Below are positions 1 through 10,343 of a stretch of 64,000 nucleotides of DNA, piece after piece. Under the pieces are notes generated by a model. That model saw only the letters and a program-made list of their open reading frames with translations. It had not been told where the DNA came from and ran no database searches. Source of the stretch: Chelonoidis abingdonii (Eukaryota > Chordata > Testudines > Testudinidae); contig NC_133777.1 of assembly GCF_003597395.2 (NCBI RefSeq), positions 14,173,917-14,237,916 of the forward strand. Direction: 5' to 3'. Position 1 is the first letter of the stretch, and every line of letters starts with the position of its first letter. The position numbers and the translations under genes are program-made.

Positions 1-585
1 TGCCATCCCGCTGGCCAGGACACCGGCGCATTTACATCCTCTGCGGGCACCGCATTGGGGACCTCTGGTATAAGCCAACTTGGCCACTTTGAACTATGTC
101 AATTTACACCAACTGAAGATTTAGCTCTTATTACAGACTTCTGACAGAGATGTTCTTCCACAGCTAAAGAAAAGGAAAAAGAAACCCTCGTGCTGTAACA
201 GGTATAGCTATCTCTGCTGTGATTCTCTAATGAATTCCATAAACTGTCACTTCAGCAAAGGATACAGAGCTACTTATAGAAGCTACAGTGAAACCCAGAC
301 AACCTTCAGCTTCATTTATCAGCAGGCTTGTAGGCAACTGAACTGTAGACAATAAAGGATAATCTGCATCAGAACACTGCAATGAGAACTGTTAAACTAC
401 CAGTGTGATTTACTGGCTATTGCTGCCCGTTATCTTTCATGGATATCAGTTTGTTTCATCTGTGTATTATGGCATATGCTTTTCCTTATATAGTACAGAC
501 CCCAGTTCAGCACCCCTGCCCTCATTGGCAAAAGGTCCCCATGCTGCAAAGACTTAGCCACATGCTTATCTTTACACATTTGATT
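1..585. other. unassigned non-coding DNA
   Basis: No gene, long open frame or repeat family recognised. The first 60 bases are GC-richer than what follows, with several CpGs, but show no start codon, splice pattern or promoter I can defend. Confidence 0.5.
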
Positions 586-609
586 AGTACTTTTGATTTC
601 AAAAGTACT
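586..609. repeat. perfect short hairpin
   Basis: Two 11-base arms (agtacttttga and its exact complement) are separated by two bases. It could be a small cruciform or a chance palindrome; no gene or terminator context is present. Confidence 0.6.
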
Positions 610-660
610 ACTGACAATATGCAAAGTTCAGCATGTGTTTAAAGTTTTTGCAGGGTTACT

Positions 661-957
661 GCCTTGGGCCCAAATTCCAGAAGGCATTTAAGCATGTACT
701 TAAATCCATCCTTATTAAGGACAACACTTAACCATATGCTGAAAAATAAGAATATGCTTAAGTCATATGGAAGTCAATGGGATTCAGGCTCATGTTTAAA
801 GTTAAGCATGTGCTGAAGTGCAGTGCTGAATAGGGATGCTTTGTTGAATCAAGACCTCTAGCACATTCTTAACACTAAGCACATACATAAAAATCCTATT
901 GATTCCAATGGGATTTAAGCACATGTGTAAATGCTTTGCTGAAATGCCTTTAAATGC
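661..957. repeat. dispersed repeat of the TTAAGCATGTG type
   Basis: Several degenerate copies of a phrase like aagcatgtgcttaag occur with the phrase aagtcaatgggatt. The same vocabulary returns at 16625-16745, 57560-57680 and 62795-63170, so this is an old dispersed family. I cannot name it. It resembles non-autonomous DNA transposon remnants common in reptile and bird genomes. Confidence 0.5.
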
Positions 958-961
958 CTTA

Positions 962-977
962 AAACACACACACACAC
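962..977. repeat. (CA)n microsatellite
   Basis: A short run of CA dinucleotides. Confidence 0.85.
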
Positions 978-1049
978 TCCTGAGATTATGGAATAGAAGG
1001 TTTAAATCCTAATGGAGTGACTGATGAGGACATCCACCACTAGCTTGAC

Positions 1050-1083
1050 ACCCCCCCCCCCAAAAAAAAAAGAGAGAGAGAGA
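1050..1083. repeat. compound C-run / A-run / (GA)n simple repeat
   Basis: An 11-base C run passes directly into an A run and then six GA units. Such compound tracts are slippage-prone and often mis-assembled. Confidence 0.85.
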
Positions 1084-1480
1084 TTAGTCTAGATTCCAAA
1101 GGGCCTTTCTAAGCAGCAGTTAATCTCTTATTATTTGATTCTACTTTTTACATTCAGAAAGCCAAAAACTTCAGTGCTCACAATCAGGCATTTCATTTTT
1201 CATACACTTTTTAATTTAACTGGCCATCTTGTAAAGTTACATTTCTCCTCCCGGTGACCTTACTTCTTTAGTTTGAAAATGGAGATTTCTTTTGCTGCTT
1301 TGTGCAGAATACAGCTGTGCTGAGCTAAGTAATTCTGTTTCACAGAGGATTTCAGTATTTCTAAGTGTGGTTTCATTCCAATTCAAAACAAAAACTAAAA
1401 TATTTGAAGTTCTCCATGAAAGGAAATAGACCCTAGAAACCCTGGAGCTGCCCACAAGGCTGGCTGCTTCGGGACCAGAG

Positions 1481-1542
1481 AAGCTTGGGTTAACTAAGGG
1501 GTCAGACAGGCAAGCTTGGGTTAACTAAGGGGTCAGACAGAC
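1481..1542. repeat. 31-bp tandem duplication
   Basis: Two adjacent, nearly identical 31-base units start with aagcttgggttaactaagg, at 1481 and 1512. Their similarity points to a recent local duplication. No gene function is implied. Confidence 0.85.
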
Positions 1543-1919
1543 AGAAAAATCTGGCACCTGCCTGGGTTCTATCTGTACTTCAGCAAAATCCATCTGTCAC
1601 CATGAAATACTCCGTCATCATCAAACTCTGACGAAACAATGTTTTGTTGGAATTTTTCTGACCAGCTCAAGTACAAAACACATTTAAGACTCTTCCTTTG
1701 ATGTCATCAGCAAGTAGTACTCAAAACCAGCTCAGAGAGGAACTCAACAGTAACGAAATGGAAAGGCAGTTTTTAGGTCTATTAGCTTCATTATTCCCTG
1801 GAACAAATTTGCATAAGACCATATGAGCAGCAGCTCCCTCTGAGCAGTCACCCTTTCAAAATACTGCAGGGAGCCACATCAGTTTCAATAGCAGTCTCTC
1901 AACCTAAACATTCAGGTTC
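1543..1919. other. unassigned non-coding DNA
   Basis: No gene or repeat recognised. Confidence 0.4.
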
Positions 1920-2416
1920 TCAGTCAGATGTTCCTATGGGCCTGACACTGGGCAATGACTTCCTGAGGTCCCCGTTGTGGCCAGATGTCACTCTGCAGCA
2001 CCCCACTCTGTTTCTCCCCCACTTTAGGGCCCCTTGAGAACTGCACACAGACTTCTGGGTTCACCCCCCACCAATTTGGTTTAACAGAAACTGTTCTAAA
2101 CAATCCTCGGAGTCCCAAAATAAAGTTCATCACTACACAAAAGTTCATACTTAGCTCACGTCCTCTCTCATCACCAGAGCTCTTTTTCTGTCCTAAACTG
2201 TTCTCACAGCCTGTCCTCCCTGTTCTCCCTAGCTGGAGTTCTACCTGGCTTTAGCTTCCAGGCCCAAACCCAATCAGGATCTCCCCATCTGGCCCGCCTG
2301 TTCCTTGGGCTCTGTTCCCAAACTCCCCTGGTATCAAGGTCTTCACTGAAGAGGCCTTTCTCACTAACTGCAATTTCCTGATCGCCCCTCCCCACAACTT
2401 CCTGACATCCTTTACA
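1920..2416. repeat. possible LTR-type repeat
   Basis: A GC-richer, C/T-rich block differs in composition from its AT-rich flanks. It includes an AATAAA hexamer on the + strand near 2118, and its right side ends in a TTTACA that would give TGTAAA on the minus strand. The texture resembles LTRs seen elsewhere in the window, but I found no matching target duplication or confident left edge. Short open frames on both strands overlap and look accidental. Confidence 0.3.
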
Positions 2417-4870
2417 AGGAAAAACAATTATTCTTGCTCATGTGTATCTCTTAAGTAATCAGGGTTGGTTAGCCTGAAGCCACTGTTCAAGGGCCATGTC
2501 CGGATTCCATTCAAATCAGTGAGATCTTTGCTCGTGATTTCAATAAAATCATGAAATGGCCTGGACATCAGAGCTAGCTATGTGAATGACACCAGAACTG
2601 GAGTCATGCATAACTGATTAGCTATCTCTCTGGAAGTCATTTATTTCCTTGCATTTTTAGATGATTTCATACACCCTCTGGAGGACAAGATATTAGTTTC
2701 ATTTTGTAATTTAAGAGAAGATTTGGGGAGAGGAAGGGGTGTAAAAAAAACATTGCAGGATTTAATAGTCAAAAAAACCCAAAAGAAATAAATGTGTTAA
2801 ATCTCAAGGATGTTGGACTTGGCTGGTTTGATTTTATCTCTTATACTCAAGACGATTGTATTTTTATTTTGAAACAGCATTGGTCTGCAAAAGCCTTCAT
2901 AATGTACCAGTATAATCTGACGTCTGCTGCTTTTCAAAGGCAATCCAGCTAATCAGATTCCATACCACAAGCCCAATTTACCATTCTCTTAATGAGGGTT
3001 CTCAGCTATGGTTGGCTTTTGAACTATTATATCTATGCTAGCTTTCTAGGCAAGTCATAGAACAAGTTAGTGTAGTAAGGCCTTGGAATTTGGAGAGGTT
3101 GTGGGATTTCCAGTAACACATGGCTTAAGTCATTGAAATCCACGTTTTATTTCCTTCCAACAAATTGTGCCTCACAGCACAAAAGATCACCTTGGCTTGT
3201 AACAATCACTGACAGAAACTGAAAGCCATGCAGAGTTGCAGTCTGCACAGGTCAGGCCAAGTTATGTTTGAGACACCACTTATTGCTTAGTTATTTTGTA
3301 ATATGGCTCCTAAAGAGAAAACTCTGACTTACTGACAGAGTCCTAGTATAGATGGGGAGAAAGATCGCACTAGTCTAGTGCCCCCACTAACTTGGTATAT
3401 GGCAAGTCAAATGGCTGCTCTGATGCCTGTCTATAACTCTGGAAAAATACGTACCAGTTTAAGAGGTATGTTGTAAAGCTAAAGCCGCAAGATCTATAAA
3501 ACATTTTGAAATCCTCAAATAGAAGGCACTATGGAAATGCAACACATTTTTATTATTCTTTTCACTCAAAGAAATACCATATGACAAAGCCAAAGCAATC
3601 CAGAACATAAAAGAGGCCTGACTCAATTTCCATTAAAGCCAGTGGGAGAGTTTCAGCATGAGCTGGATCCAGCCCGAAAGGCACTGCAGCAAGCTTTCCA
3701 CCAGAAATCGCCAAGCAGGATCAGCTTGTCTGCACACTGCACTTTTCAAAATAAGGCTCCTCCTAAAATTCACACAAAGATTGCTTTAATTTGCCTTGGC
3801 TTTAACTCATTCTTTACCATGGAAAGAAGAAGAAAAAGAAAAGGAAGCATGAATTGAGCTCCCGAGCCAAATTAATTGTTTGACTTTCAAAGAGATGATG
3901 ATAAGAGAGAGGAGACGATGCCTCCCCAGGAGCTTTCAGAAAAAGAAGAAAGGAATGTACTGAGGGCTCATCTACATCTACAAACTAGTTTCACAACCAC
4001 AATGAACTGAACATTTCATACCATCTCTCCAAAATGCCGCTAAGCCCCACACTTACGCATCTCAGTGCTTGATTGGCTTTAGTGGAGTTTACCTGGGTTC
4101 AAGAGACTGGTAAACTGGGAGATTGATTCACATTTCAAATACAAGTTTATTTACCGGATGCGCCTTCCCAGCTCCTTCAGCTCAAAGAAAAACCTTTAGA
4201 ACAAATGGAGTTAGGATGACACAGGAAACCCAAGTCCTCTTTTCTGGAAATAGGCCAATCTCCCACTGTTTGTGCTCACTTCATGAACTACTAGAGGAAG
4301 TTCACCCATTGTAAACATTTGCTTTGCATTCCTCTGCTGTTATTTCAGCTGGGAAAGACAATAAGTGATTTGCTAGAACTTCACCAACTGAACATACATA
4401 CCTGCCTTCATTCTTAGAAAGAGATACCTTTTAATCAACCAGATGCATTACATTCTGCTATGCACTGAACATGTGAACACTTAACAGAGAAAACATTTGA
4501 CTCCCTGCCAAAATATTTGTGTCAGTTACTTATATCCAATGCTAAAAGTGCCAAGTGTAACAGTATTAGCTATTCCCTCTTCCCTCTCAGTCACTCAAGT
4601 ACTACTCTGAGAAGGCAGCAACGCAGCACACAATGTACTGTGATCAGTCACATAGTGATCAAACAAAAAAAGTAAAATAACCACAATAAGCAGCCTCCAC
4701 CCCCACGATCCCTTATCTTTACAGTCAAATTGAATATCTGTTTTCCCTCCTCTTTCAACCTTTTAATAGTCCAGTTCTAGTTTCCTTCAGACATAACCTT
4801 TGAGACATATACCAAAATTTAGGCACCAAACCATTATGTTCTCATCTTTTTTCACAGGTAGAAGGAATAA
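2417..4870. other. unassigned non-coding DNA
   Basis: About 2.4 kb with no convincing gene or full repeat. A partial copy of the CCATTGAAGTCAATGG hairpin vocabulary lies near 3625-3690 (cattaaagccagtgggag followed by gctggatccagccc). Open frames are short and lack domain-like features. Confidence 0.45.
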
Positions 4871-4879
4871 CACTCCTGA

Positions 4880-5116
4880 ACAGAACTGGATGAAATCGTG
4901 TAGACAAAAAAAAATGTATTCTGAAAAAAATGTGGTTTCAGGTTAAAAATGTCTGAAATCAAAACACATTTTGTTTGACCTGAAACAAAATTTTTCAGAT
5001 TTTTTCTCATTTGTAAAAAAAAAAAAAAATTGAAAATTTGGTTTTGGTTGGACCCAAACCATTTTTTCCCTCCAGAACTGATTATTTGGTTTGCAAGCAG
5101 TTACTCATCCAGTTCT
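4880..5116. mobile_element. AT-rich MITE with 12-bp perfect terminal inverted repeats
   Basis: The ends read agaactggatga (4882-4893) and its exact complement (5105-5116). The interior is AT-rich and itself partly self-complementary (aaattttt/aaaaattt phrases). The flanks ACTCCTGA (4872-4879) and ACTCCTTA (5117-5124) match at 7 of 8 positions, as expected for an 8-bp target duplication of a hAT-type element, allowing one or two loose bases on the left. No transposase is present, so it is non-autonomous. Related AT-rich copies appear to lie at 28890-29395, 41420-41845 and perhaps 58940-59165. Confidence 0.65.
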
Positions 5117-5404
5117 ACTCCTTAATTCCTATTGTCCAAGTGGAGAGAGGATCTAGTTTATTGTCTGCAAAAATGAACCTTTTATACAATTGTTTAAATC
5201 AAGTTGAGGTTGGATGATAAAGTGTGAAACTGTCAACTGTCAACTCCTCAAGGTGTCTTTGCAAATCCACGTTTTCTGGGAACATAAATCCTGTTCTTGA
5301 TAGAAACAAATAATTGTGTCTAAAACTGAACACACATTTAGAGTCTTTAATGTTTTTAAAATTAGGGAGAATAAAATTAACAGATTGTTCCTGTGCTAAG
5401 GATA
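5117..5404. other. unassigned non-coding DNA
   Basis: AT-rich sequence with nothing recognised. Confidence 0.4.
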
Positions 5405-5525
5405 CCAATACTTACCTATTTTAAAAACGAGGAAACTGAGACCCAAAGTTAAGTGGCTTACCTAAAGCCACACCGCAAGTTAGAGCTGGGTTTGGAATTC
5501 CTGCCTTTCAGTCCCACATTCAAGT
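5405..5525 (-). mobile_element. MIR-like CORE-SINE fragment
   Basis: Read on the + strand it shows the reverse-complement hallmark of MIR: a tttta..gaggaaactgaga phrase, then aagtggcttacctaaagccacac, then a degenerate box like gggtttggaattcc. MIR is a tRNA-derived SINE with a conserved core. This copy is old and truncated at both ends. Confidence 0.75.
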
Positions 5526-5989
5526 TTCTAGCTGTTCATGTCTAATTTGGACCAAGCAGAAATGTGGGTGGCTGATTGCATGTCATCCTGTATCCAACTT
5601 TTTTATACTACTAACGGACACCATACAAAGGCAAAATTATTTTAGCAGTATCCTCACCAGCACGGGAAACAGAATCCATTAAAATTTTCCTCTCCATATG
5701 ATGAATCAGGATGCTTCTTACTAGTTGACAGTGAGCTGAACACTGAAATAAGTGCATCTGTGAGAGAGGGCATATTTTGAAGTGCTTGGTAATTGGAGTA
5801 CTAGTCATCTGAGTACTATCACCTAATATTAATTTATATATTAGCCAATTTGCCATATTATTACATACAAGAGTGGAAGAACTAGACTACAGATTGACTA
5901 CTTCCTTGTTTCCTGGCAGAAAAAAAAAAGATATAAAAGACTGCAAGGTGACAGAGAGAGAGTCTTACTGGTCAACATAGTCCACTCAT
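5526..5989. other. unassigned non-coding DNA
   Basis: No gene or repeat recognised. Short purine-rich tracts lie near 5922 and 5953. Confidence 0.4.
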
Positions 5990-6241
5990 TTTGGATTTGT
6001 TTCTTAAAATTAAGGTACAGAGAAAATCAGAGAGGATAATACCAAAGATAAGGTGGCAAAAATTATAGGGTAATGCTGAGGAGGACTTTAAGGAGTTGGT
6101 TAAAGAAAAGATGAGGTCAGCACCACACGACGAAGGAGAGGATAAATGTGGGGATTTTATAGTGATAAATATGTTGTAGAGTGCTAAAGAAGTTGTGGGT
6201 GAATCAAAAGGGAAAGCCCTTATTCAAAAAAATCTGGTGGT

Positions 6242-6758
6242 TGTAATATGACCGGGACATGGGTCGTCATGCATAGAGGTTTGAGTTGGATTCAAGCCTA
6301 GTGGTTAGAACAGGAGTCAGTAACCAGGAATCAGAGCACAGAGTCACAACTGGAGTCAAATGCCAGAGCCAGTGGTCAGAGCCGGAGTCAGGATTTGAAG
6401 CTCAGTTCAGAATCAGAGTCAGGCCAGATGCAGGAACCAAGCATCAGGGTCATAATCACAGGTCAGGAATCAGAGCTGAGGAACAAAACTAGGTTACCTG
6501 GAGTGAGGCAAGACAGAAGCGGAGCTGGAACAGGGTTAATAACAAGCAGGAGCTATTGCAGCCAGGGGAAAATGGTTTGAGCAGCCACTGAACTGCTGCT
6601 GCTGGGTATAAGAGCCAGTCTGCTGACTCTTCCAACCCATCAGGCAATGTAGTCAATCAAGCAGCCTACTACAGACCAGGTGCTCTTGTTAGGTTGCCTA
6701 GAAACTGGCTGTCCTGCTGGCCTTGCTTCCAGACTGGATGCTCTGCAGGTTCCTGACA
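6242..6758 (+). mobile_element. solo LTR inserted in the RTE element
   Basis: The element begins TGTAATATGACC, ends TTCCTGACA, and is flanked by a perfect 5-bp duplication GTGGT (6237-6241 and 6759-6763). Removing it rejoins the flanking LINE. A TATA-like tataaga at 6607-6613 supports + orientation. Upstream of it, roughly 6300-6500, degenerate short repeats of a GAGTCAG/CCAGAGTCA type fill the presumed U3. No internal gag or pol is present, so it is a solo LTR left by recombination. A 5-bp duplication is usual for Gypsy/Metaviridae and some endogenous retroviruses; I cannot tell which. The 60-70-residue open frames inside are products of the repeats. Confidence 0.85.
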
Positions 6759-7981
6759 GTGGTGAAGCAAAGACGTGATAAAAGATAAGAGAAAAAAAGC
6801 TTAAACTCTGGCAAAGGAGTCAGCGCAAACAAGACTTGGAGGAATAGAAGGATGAAAATAAATTGGCCAGGAATGTAGTTGCAAAAGCAAAGGTGTTGAA
6901 GGAACTTTCTGAAAGACTTGGCACAAAAAAAGGAGGAAAGAAGCACATAGACTGGCGAAAGCATGGAACAGATGTACCACAGATATAAAGGAAGGAAGGT
7001 GTATCAAAGATTAAACTGATACCGTGTTAACTGATGACAGCTGCATAAAGGATCAATGGAAAACGTATTCTGAACAGCTTTTAAATGAAGAAACCCAAGA
7101 GAGCAATGCAAAATGATGAATTTTGGTGTAGTGGAGCCTATTACACCAGATGAAGTGGCAAACACTTGAAGAAATGAAAAACAATAAGGTCCAGATAGAA
7201 TCCCTGTTGAGGCATGGAAAAGGTTGGAATTGAAGTCTGATATCTGCTGACATCACTGTTCAATTCAGTCATAAGATGGTAAAAGAACCAAACATGTGGA
7301 GGAAAAAGTATCCTGGTGCTGACATATAAGGGAAAAGGTGACGTTGGTAACTGTACAAACTATAGAGGTATAAAGCTGATGAGTCATACAATGAAACGGT
7401 GAGAGAGAATCATCAATAAGAGACTAAGAAGTGAAGTGGATGTTAGAGCAAATCAATATGGCTTCATGCCAGAAAGGCTAACAATAGATATTATTTTTGC
7501 TAGTGGAAAAATTTAAGGAGAGAAGGAAAAATATTCACATGATGTTCATTGATCAGGAAAAGGCCTTTGAACAAGTTCCAGGTGAAGTCATCTGATGGCA
7601 TATGAGGGAGAAAACGGTATTGGAACTTTATGTGAGGCTTATTCAGGCCATGTGTGTGGGTGCAGCGTCAATAGTCAGAACTTCTAGTGATGAAGCAGAT
7701 AAACTATTGGTAACGGTGGGAGTGCATCAGTGCAGTGAGGAGAAAGCTAGTCTAGAAGAGGATCTTGATAAATGGAGAGGTGTTGGAGAGACGTAGTCAA
7801 AATAAGCAGAGGAAAAACAGAGTATGTAGTATGTAATTTTAATAAAGTGAACACTGAAGAATTATCATTGAAACTAGATGGGCAGATAATACTGAAGATG
7901 TGACACTTCAAGCACATGGGGTCCAGAATCTGAGAAAATGGAGAAGGAAATTAAAGCTAGAATAATAAATGCCTGGCTCAA

Positions 7982-7998
7982 ACACACACACACACACA
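7982..7998. repeat. (CA)n microsatellite
   Basis: A CA run within the decayed RTE element. Confidence 0.85.
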
Positions 7999-8473
7999 GA
8001 GAAGTGGGTAGGATGTGATAGAACGATACCAGTAAGATTAAAAGGGAAAGTCTATAAAAATGGTGGTTCATCCAATTTTAATGCACAGTGCTGAATGTCA
8101 GGCAACAAATAAGAAACATGATCAAGTGGGCTCTTCAATAGAAATGCAAATATTGAGATGGATGAGTGGAGTATGCAAGAAAGATCATGTGAGGAATGTC
8201 TATATTGGAGACACGCTTAAAGTAACATCTATAAATGACAAAATGAGGGAGTGCCGGCTCAGACCATTTGCTCAGGGAAAGTGCAGTCCTGACAACTATG
8301 TGAAGAGAGTCTAATAGCTCAAGATTGCAGGAAAAAGACAGAGTCCAATTCAAGTAGTAGTGTGACATCATAAAGGAAGACTTGTTAGCATGTGGTGGGA
8401 TGGAGTATATGGCATTGAACAGAGCACTTTGGAGGGAGAGGACTCAGAGCAGACCCTATTTGATAGGATTAAT

Positions 8474-9230
8474 GAACATAAGAACAGCCATACTAGGTCA
8501 GGCCAAAGGCCCATCTAGCCCAGTATCCTGTCTTCTGACAGTGGCCAATGCCAGGTGCTTCAGAGGGAATGAACAGAGCACGTAATCTTCAAGTGATCCA
8601 TCTCATCGCCCATTCCAGCTTCTGGCAAACAGAGGCTAGCCAGGATGGGCAGGGATGGTGTTACTAATAGCCATTGATGGACCTATCCTCCATGAATATA
8701 TTTAGTTCTTTTTTGAACCCTATTATAGTCTTATCCTTCACAACATCCTCTGGCAAAGAATTCCACAGGTTGACTGTGCATTATGTGAAGAAATTCTTCC
8801 TTTTGTTTGTTTTAAACCTGTTGCCTATTAATTTCATATGGTGACCCCTAGTTCTTGTGTTATGATAAGGAATAAACACTTCCTTATAACACTTCCTTAT
8901 TTACTTTCTCCATACCAGTCATTATTTTATAGACCTCTATCATATCCCCGCTTGGTCATATCTTTTTCCAAGCTGAAAAGTCCCAATCTTATTAATCTCT
9001 CTGCATACAGAAGACTTTCCATACCACTAAAAATTTTTGTTGCCCTTTTATGAACCTTTCCCAATTCCAATCTATCTTTTTTGAGATGGGGTGACCGCAT
9101 CTGCACGCAGTATTCAAGCTGTGGGTGTACCATGGATTTATACAGAGGTAATATATTTTCTGTCTTATTATCTATCCCTTTCTTAATGATTCCCAACATT
9201 CTATTAGCTTTTCTGACTGCCGCTGCACAT
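8474..9230 (-). mobile_element. CR1 LINE, 5'-truncated
   Basis: On the minus strand a long piece of the CR1 C-terminal region is readable: AAVRKANRMLGIIKKGI, then ILPLYKSMVHPQLEYCVQ, then LIRLGLFSLEKDMTKRGYD, the usual order after the reverse transcriptase palm in CR1. The 3' end lies at 8474 and reads on the + strand as aacataagaacagccatact, a CR1 3' UTR type distinct from the copies at 37285 and 57868. Stops and frameshifts show it is dead. It abuts the 3' end of the RTE element. Confidence 0.9.
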
Positions 9231-10033
9231 GGAGTGGATGTTTTCAGAGGAAGGATGAAAACAACACTAGCCAATCTGCATGTTATCAGAGACCACATCA
9301 TCAGAAATAAGTACTGTCCATTTTCTGACAGTTACAGTGCATTCTCTCCGGTTCATACTGTGAAAGAGTATAACAGCTTGTTGCACTGGTGGTATTCTCC
9401 CCTCTGGGGATAGGTGGCTTAGTTCAGCAAAGAGGAATTAAAATATCTTCTAACAGAGTATATAAATAAATATGTTGAAAGATGAGGAGGTGAGAGAAAG
9501 GGGGAGACAGACAAACCAACCAAGGATACTAATTCAGGAAAGCACTTAAAAATGTGCTGAGTTCTCTCTCCTGAAAGGAGAAGCCTTCTTGAACTGGAGT
9601 CAAGGTAAATAATGCCTTTCTAAGAGCCACCACAACTAATGACTTGTGAATCAAAGGATTCCATCTATCTCATGCAAGGCAACACAAAGCAAGCATCATT
9701 AGAAGCTCTACATTGACAACACGATTAATAAAAATATCACAGTCAGTTAGGTACATGGATAGTTTGCTGGATTGTGCCCTAAAGTCATCATTCACAAACT
9801 GCATTCTCGTTTTCTATAACAATGAAAACTCTTTAGGAAAATCTTTCTGAGTAAATGGAAATAATCATGGGAAATCCTGAGGACACTGGATTTGACACTA
9901 GATTGTTTTTCATTCCCCAATTTACACTCTGTTTAAAATAGAATAGTAAATTTAGAAAAAGCAACTACAGGTATTAGACAAAAATTAGTGAGACTGATGG
10001 CAAGGTTAAAGATTTCTCTGTGTAGAATAAAAA
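9231..10033. other. unassigned non-coding DNA
   Basis: No gene or known repeat recognised. The first ~200 bases just past the CR1 5' break (9241-9415) keep an open frame on the + strand, but it starts inside the CR1 and shows no domain. Confidence 0.4.
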
Positions 10034-10343
10034 GAATGAGGAGTACTTTGTTGCACCTTAGAGACTAACAAATTTATTTGAGCATAAACTTTCGTGGGCT
10101 AAAACCCACTTCATCAGATGCATGCAGTGGAAAATACAGTAGGAAGATATATATACACAGAGAACATGAAAAATGAGTGTTGCCATACTAACTATAACAA
10201 GAGTAATCAATTAAGGTGGGCTGTTATCAGCAGGAGAAACAAAACGTTTGTAGTGATAATCAGGATGGCCCATTTCCAACAGTTGACAAGAAGGTGTGAG
10301 TAACAGTAGGGGATACGGACTAACATGGCTACCACTCTGAAAT
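10034..10343 (-). mobile_element. repeat with inverted-repeat-like termini, possibly Penelope-like
   Basis: The + strand left part reads gaggagtactttgttgcacc then ttagagactaacaaatttat. The right end reads ggactaacatggctaccact then ctgaaat. A related fragment at 52814-52915 carries both motifs in the other arrangement (cagaggggtagctgggttag and gtggcaccttatagactaac), so the terminal motifs belong to one family. Families with these phrases are abundant in turtles and crocodilians. I suspect a Penelope-like retroelement because of the hammerhead-like core inside, but no reverse transcriptase is present and the class is not proven. Confidence 0.6.
10079..10126 (-). ncRNA. hammerhead-ribozyme-like motif (candidate)
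   Basis: On the minus strand CTGATGA (10111-10117) is followed by one extra A and then a 5-bp helix GTGGG/CCCAC (10105-10109 with 10094-10098). GAAA (10090-10093) follows. Next come a minimal stem III (A-T, G-C, T-G closing TTAT) and TC, which would place the cleavage site at about 10080. This matches the hammerhead core order CUGANGA, stem II, GAAA, stem III, UH. Against it: the extra A before stem II, and no stem I, since the flanks do not pair. It could be a relic, a partner for another copy, or coincidence. Confidence 0.3.

Larger units (their letters stand above)
5990..8470 (+). mobile_element. decayed RTE-type non-LTR retrotransposon (LINE), nested
   Basis: Three-frame reading of the + strand gives scattered, in-order pieces of an RTE-type polyprotein. 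A segment ending KEVVGESKGK (about 6190-6220) comes first. The reverse transcriptase region follows with KGDVGNCTNYRGIKLMSHT (about 7333-7390), then NQYGFMPE (about 7452) and a degraded palm motif near 7545-7570 (LIRKRPLNKFQ). The C-terminal region has EMQILRWMSGVCKKDHVRN (about 8145-8200) and ALNRALWRERT near 8415. Several stops and frameshifts separate them, so it is non-functional. The 517-bp LTR at 6242-6758 interrupts it. A CR1 on the opposite strand abuts its 3' end. The endonuclease domain was not found, so the 5' end is probably truncated. Confidence 0.8.
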
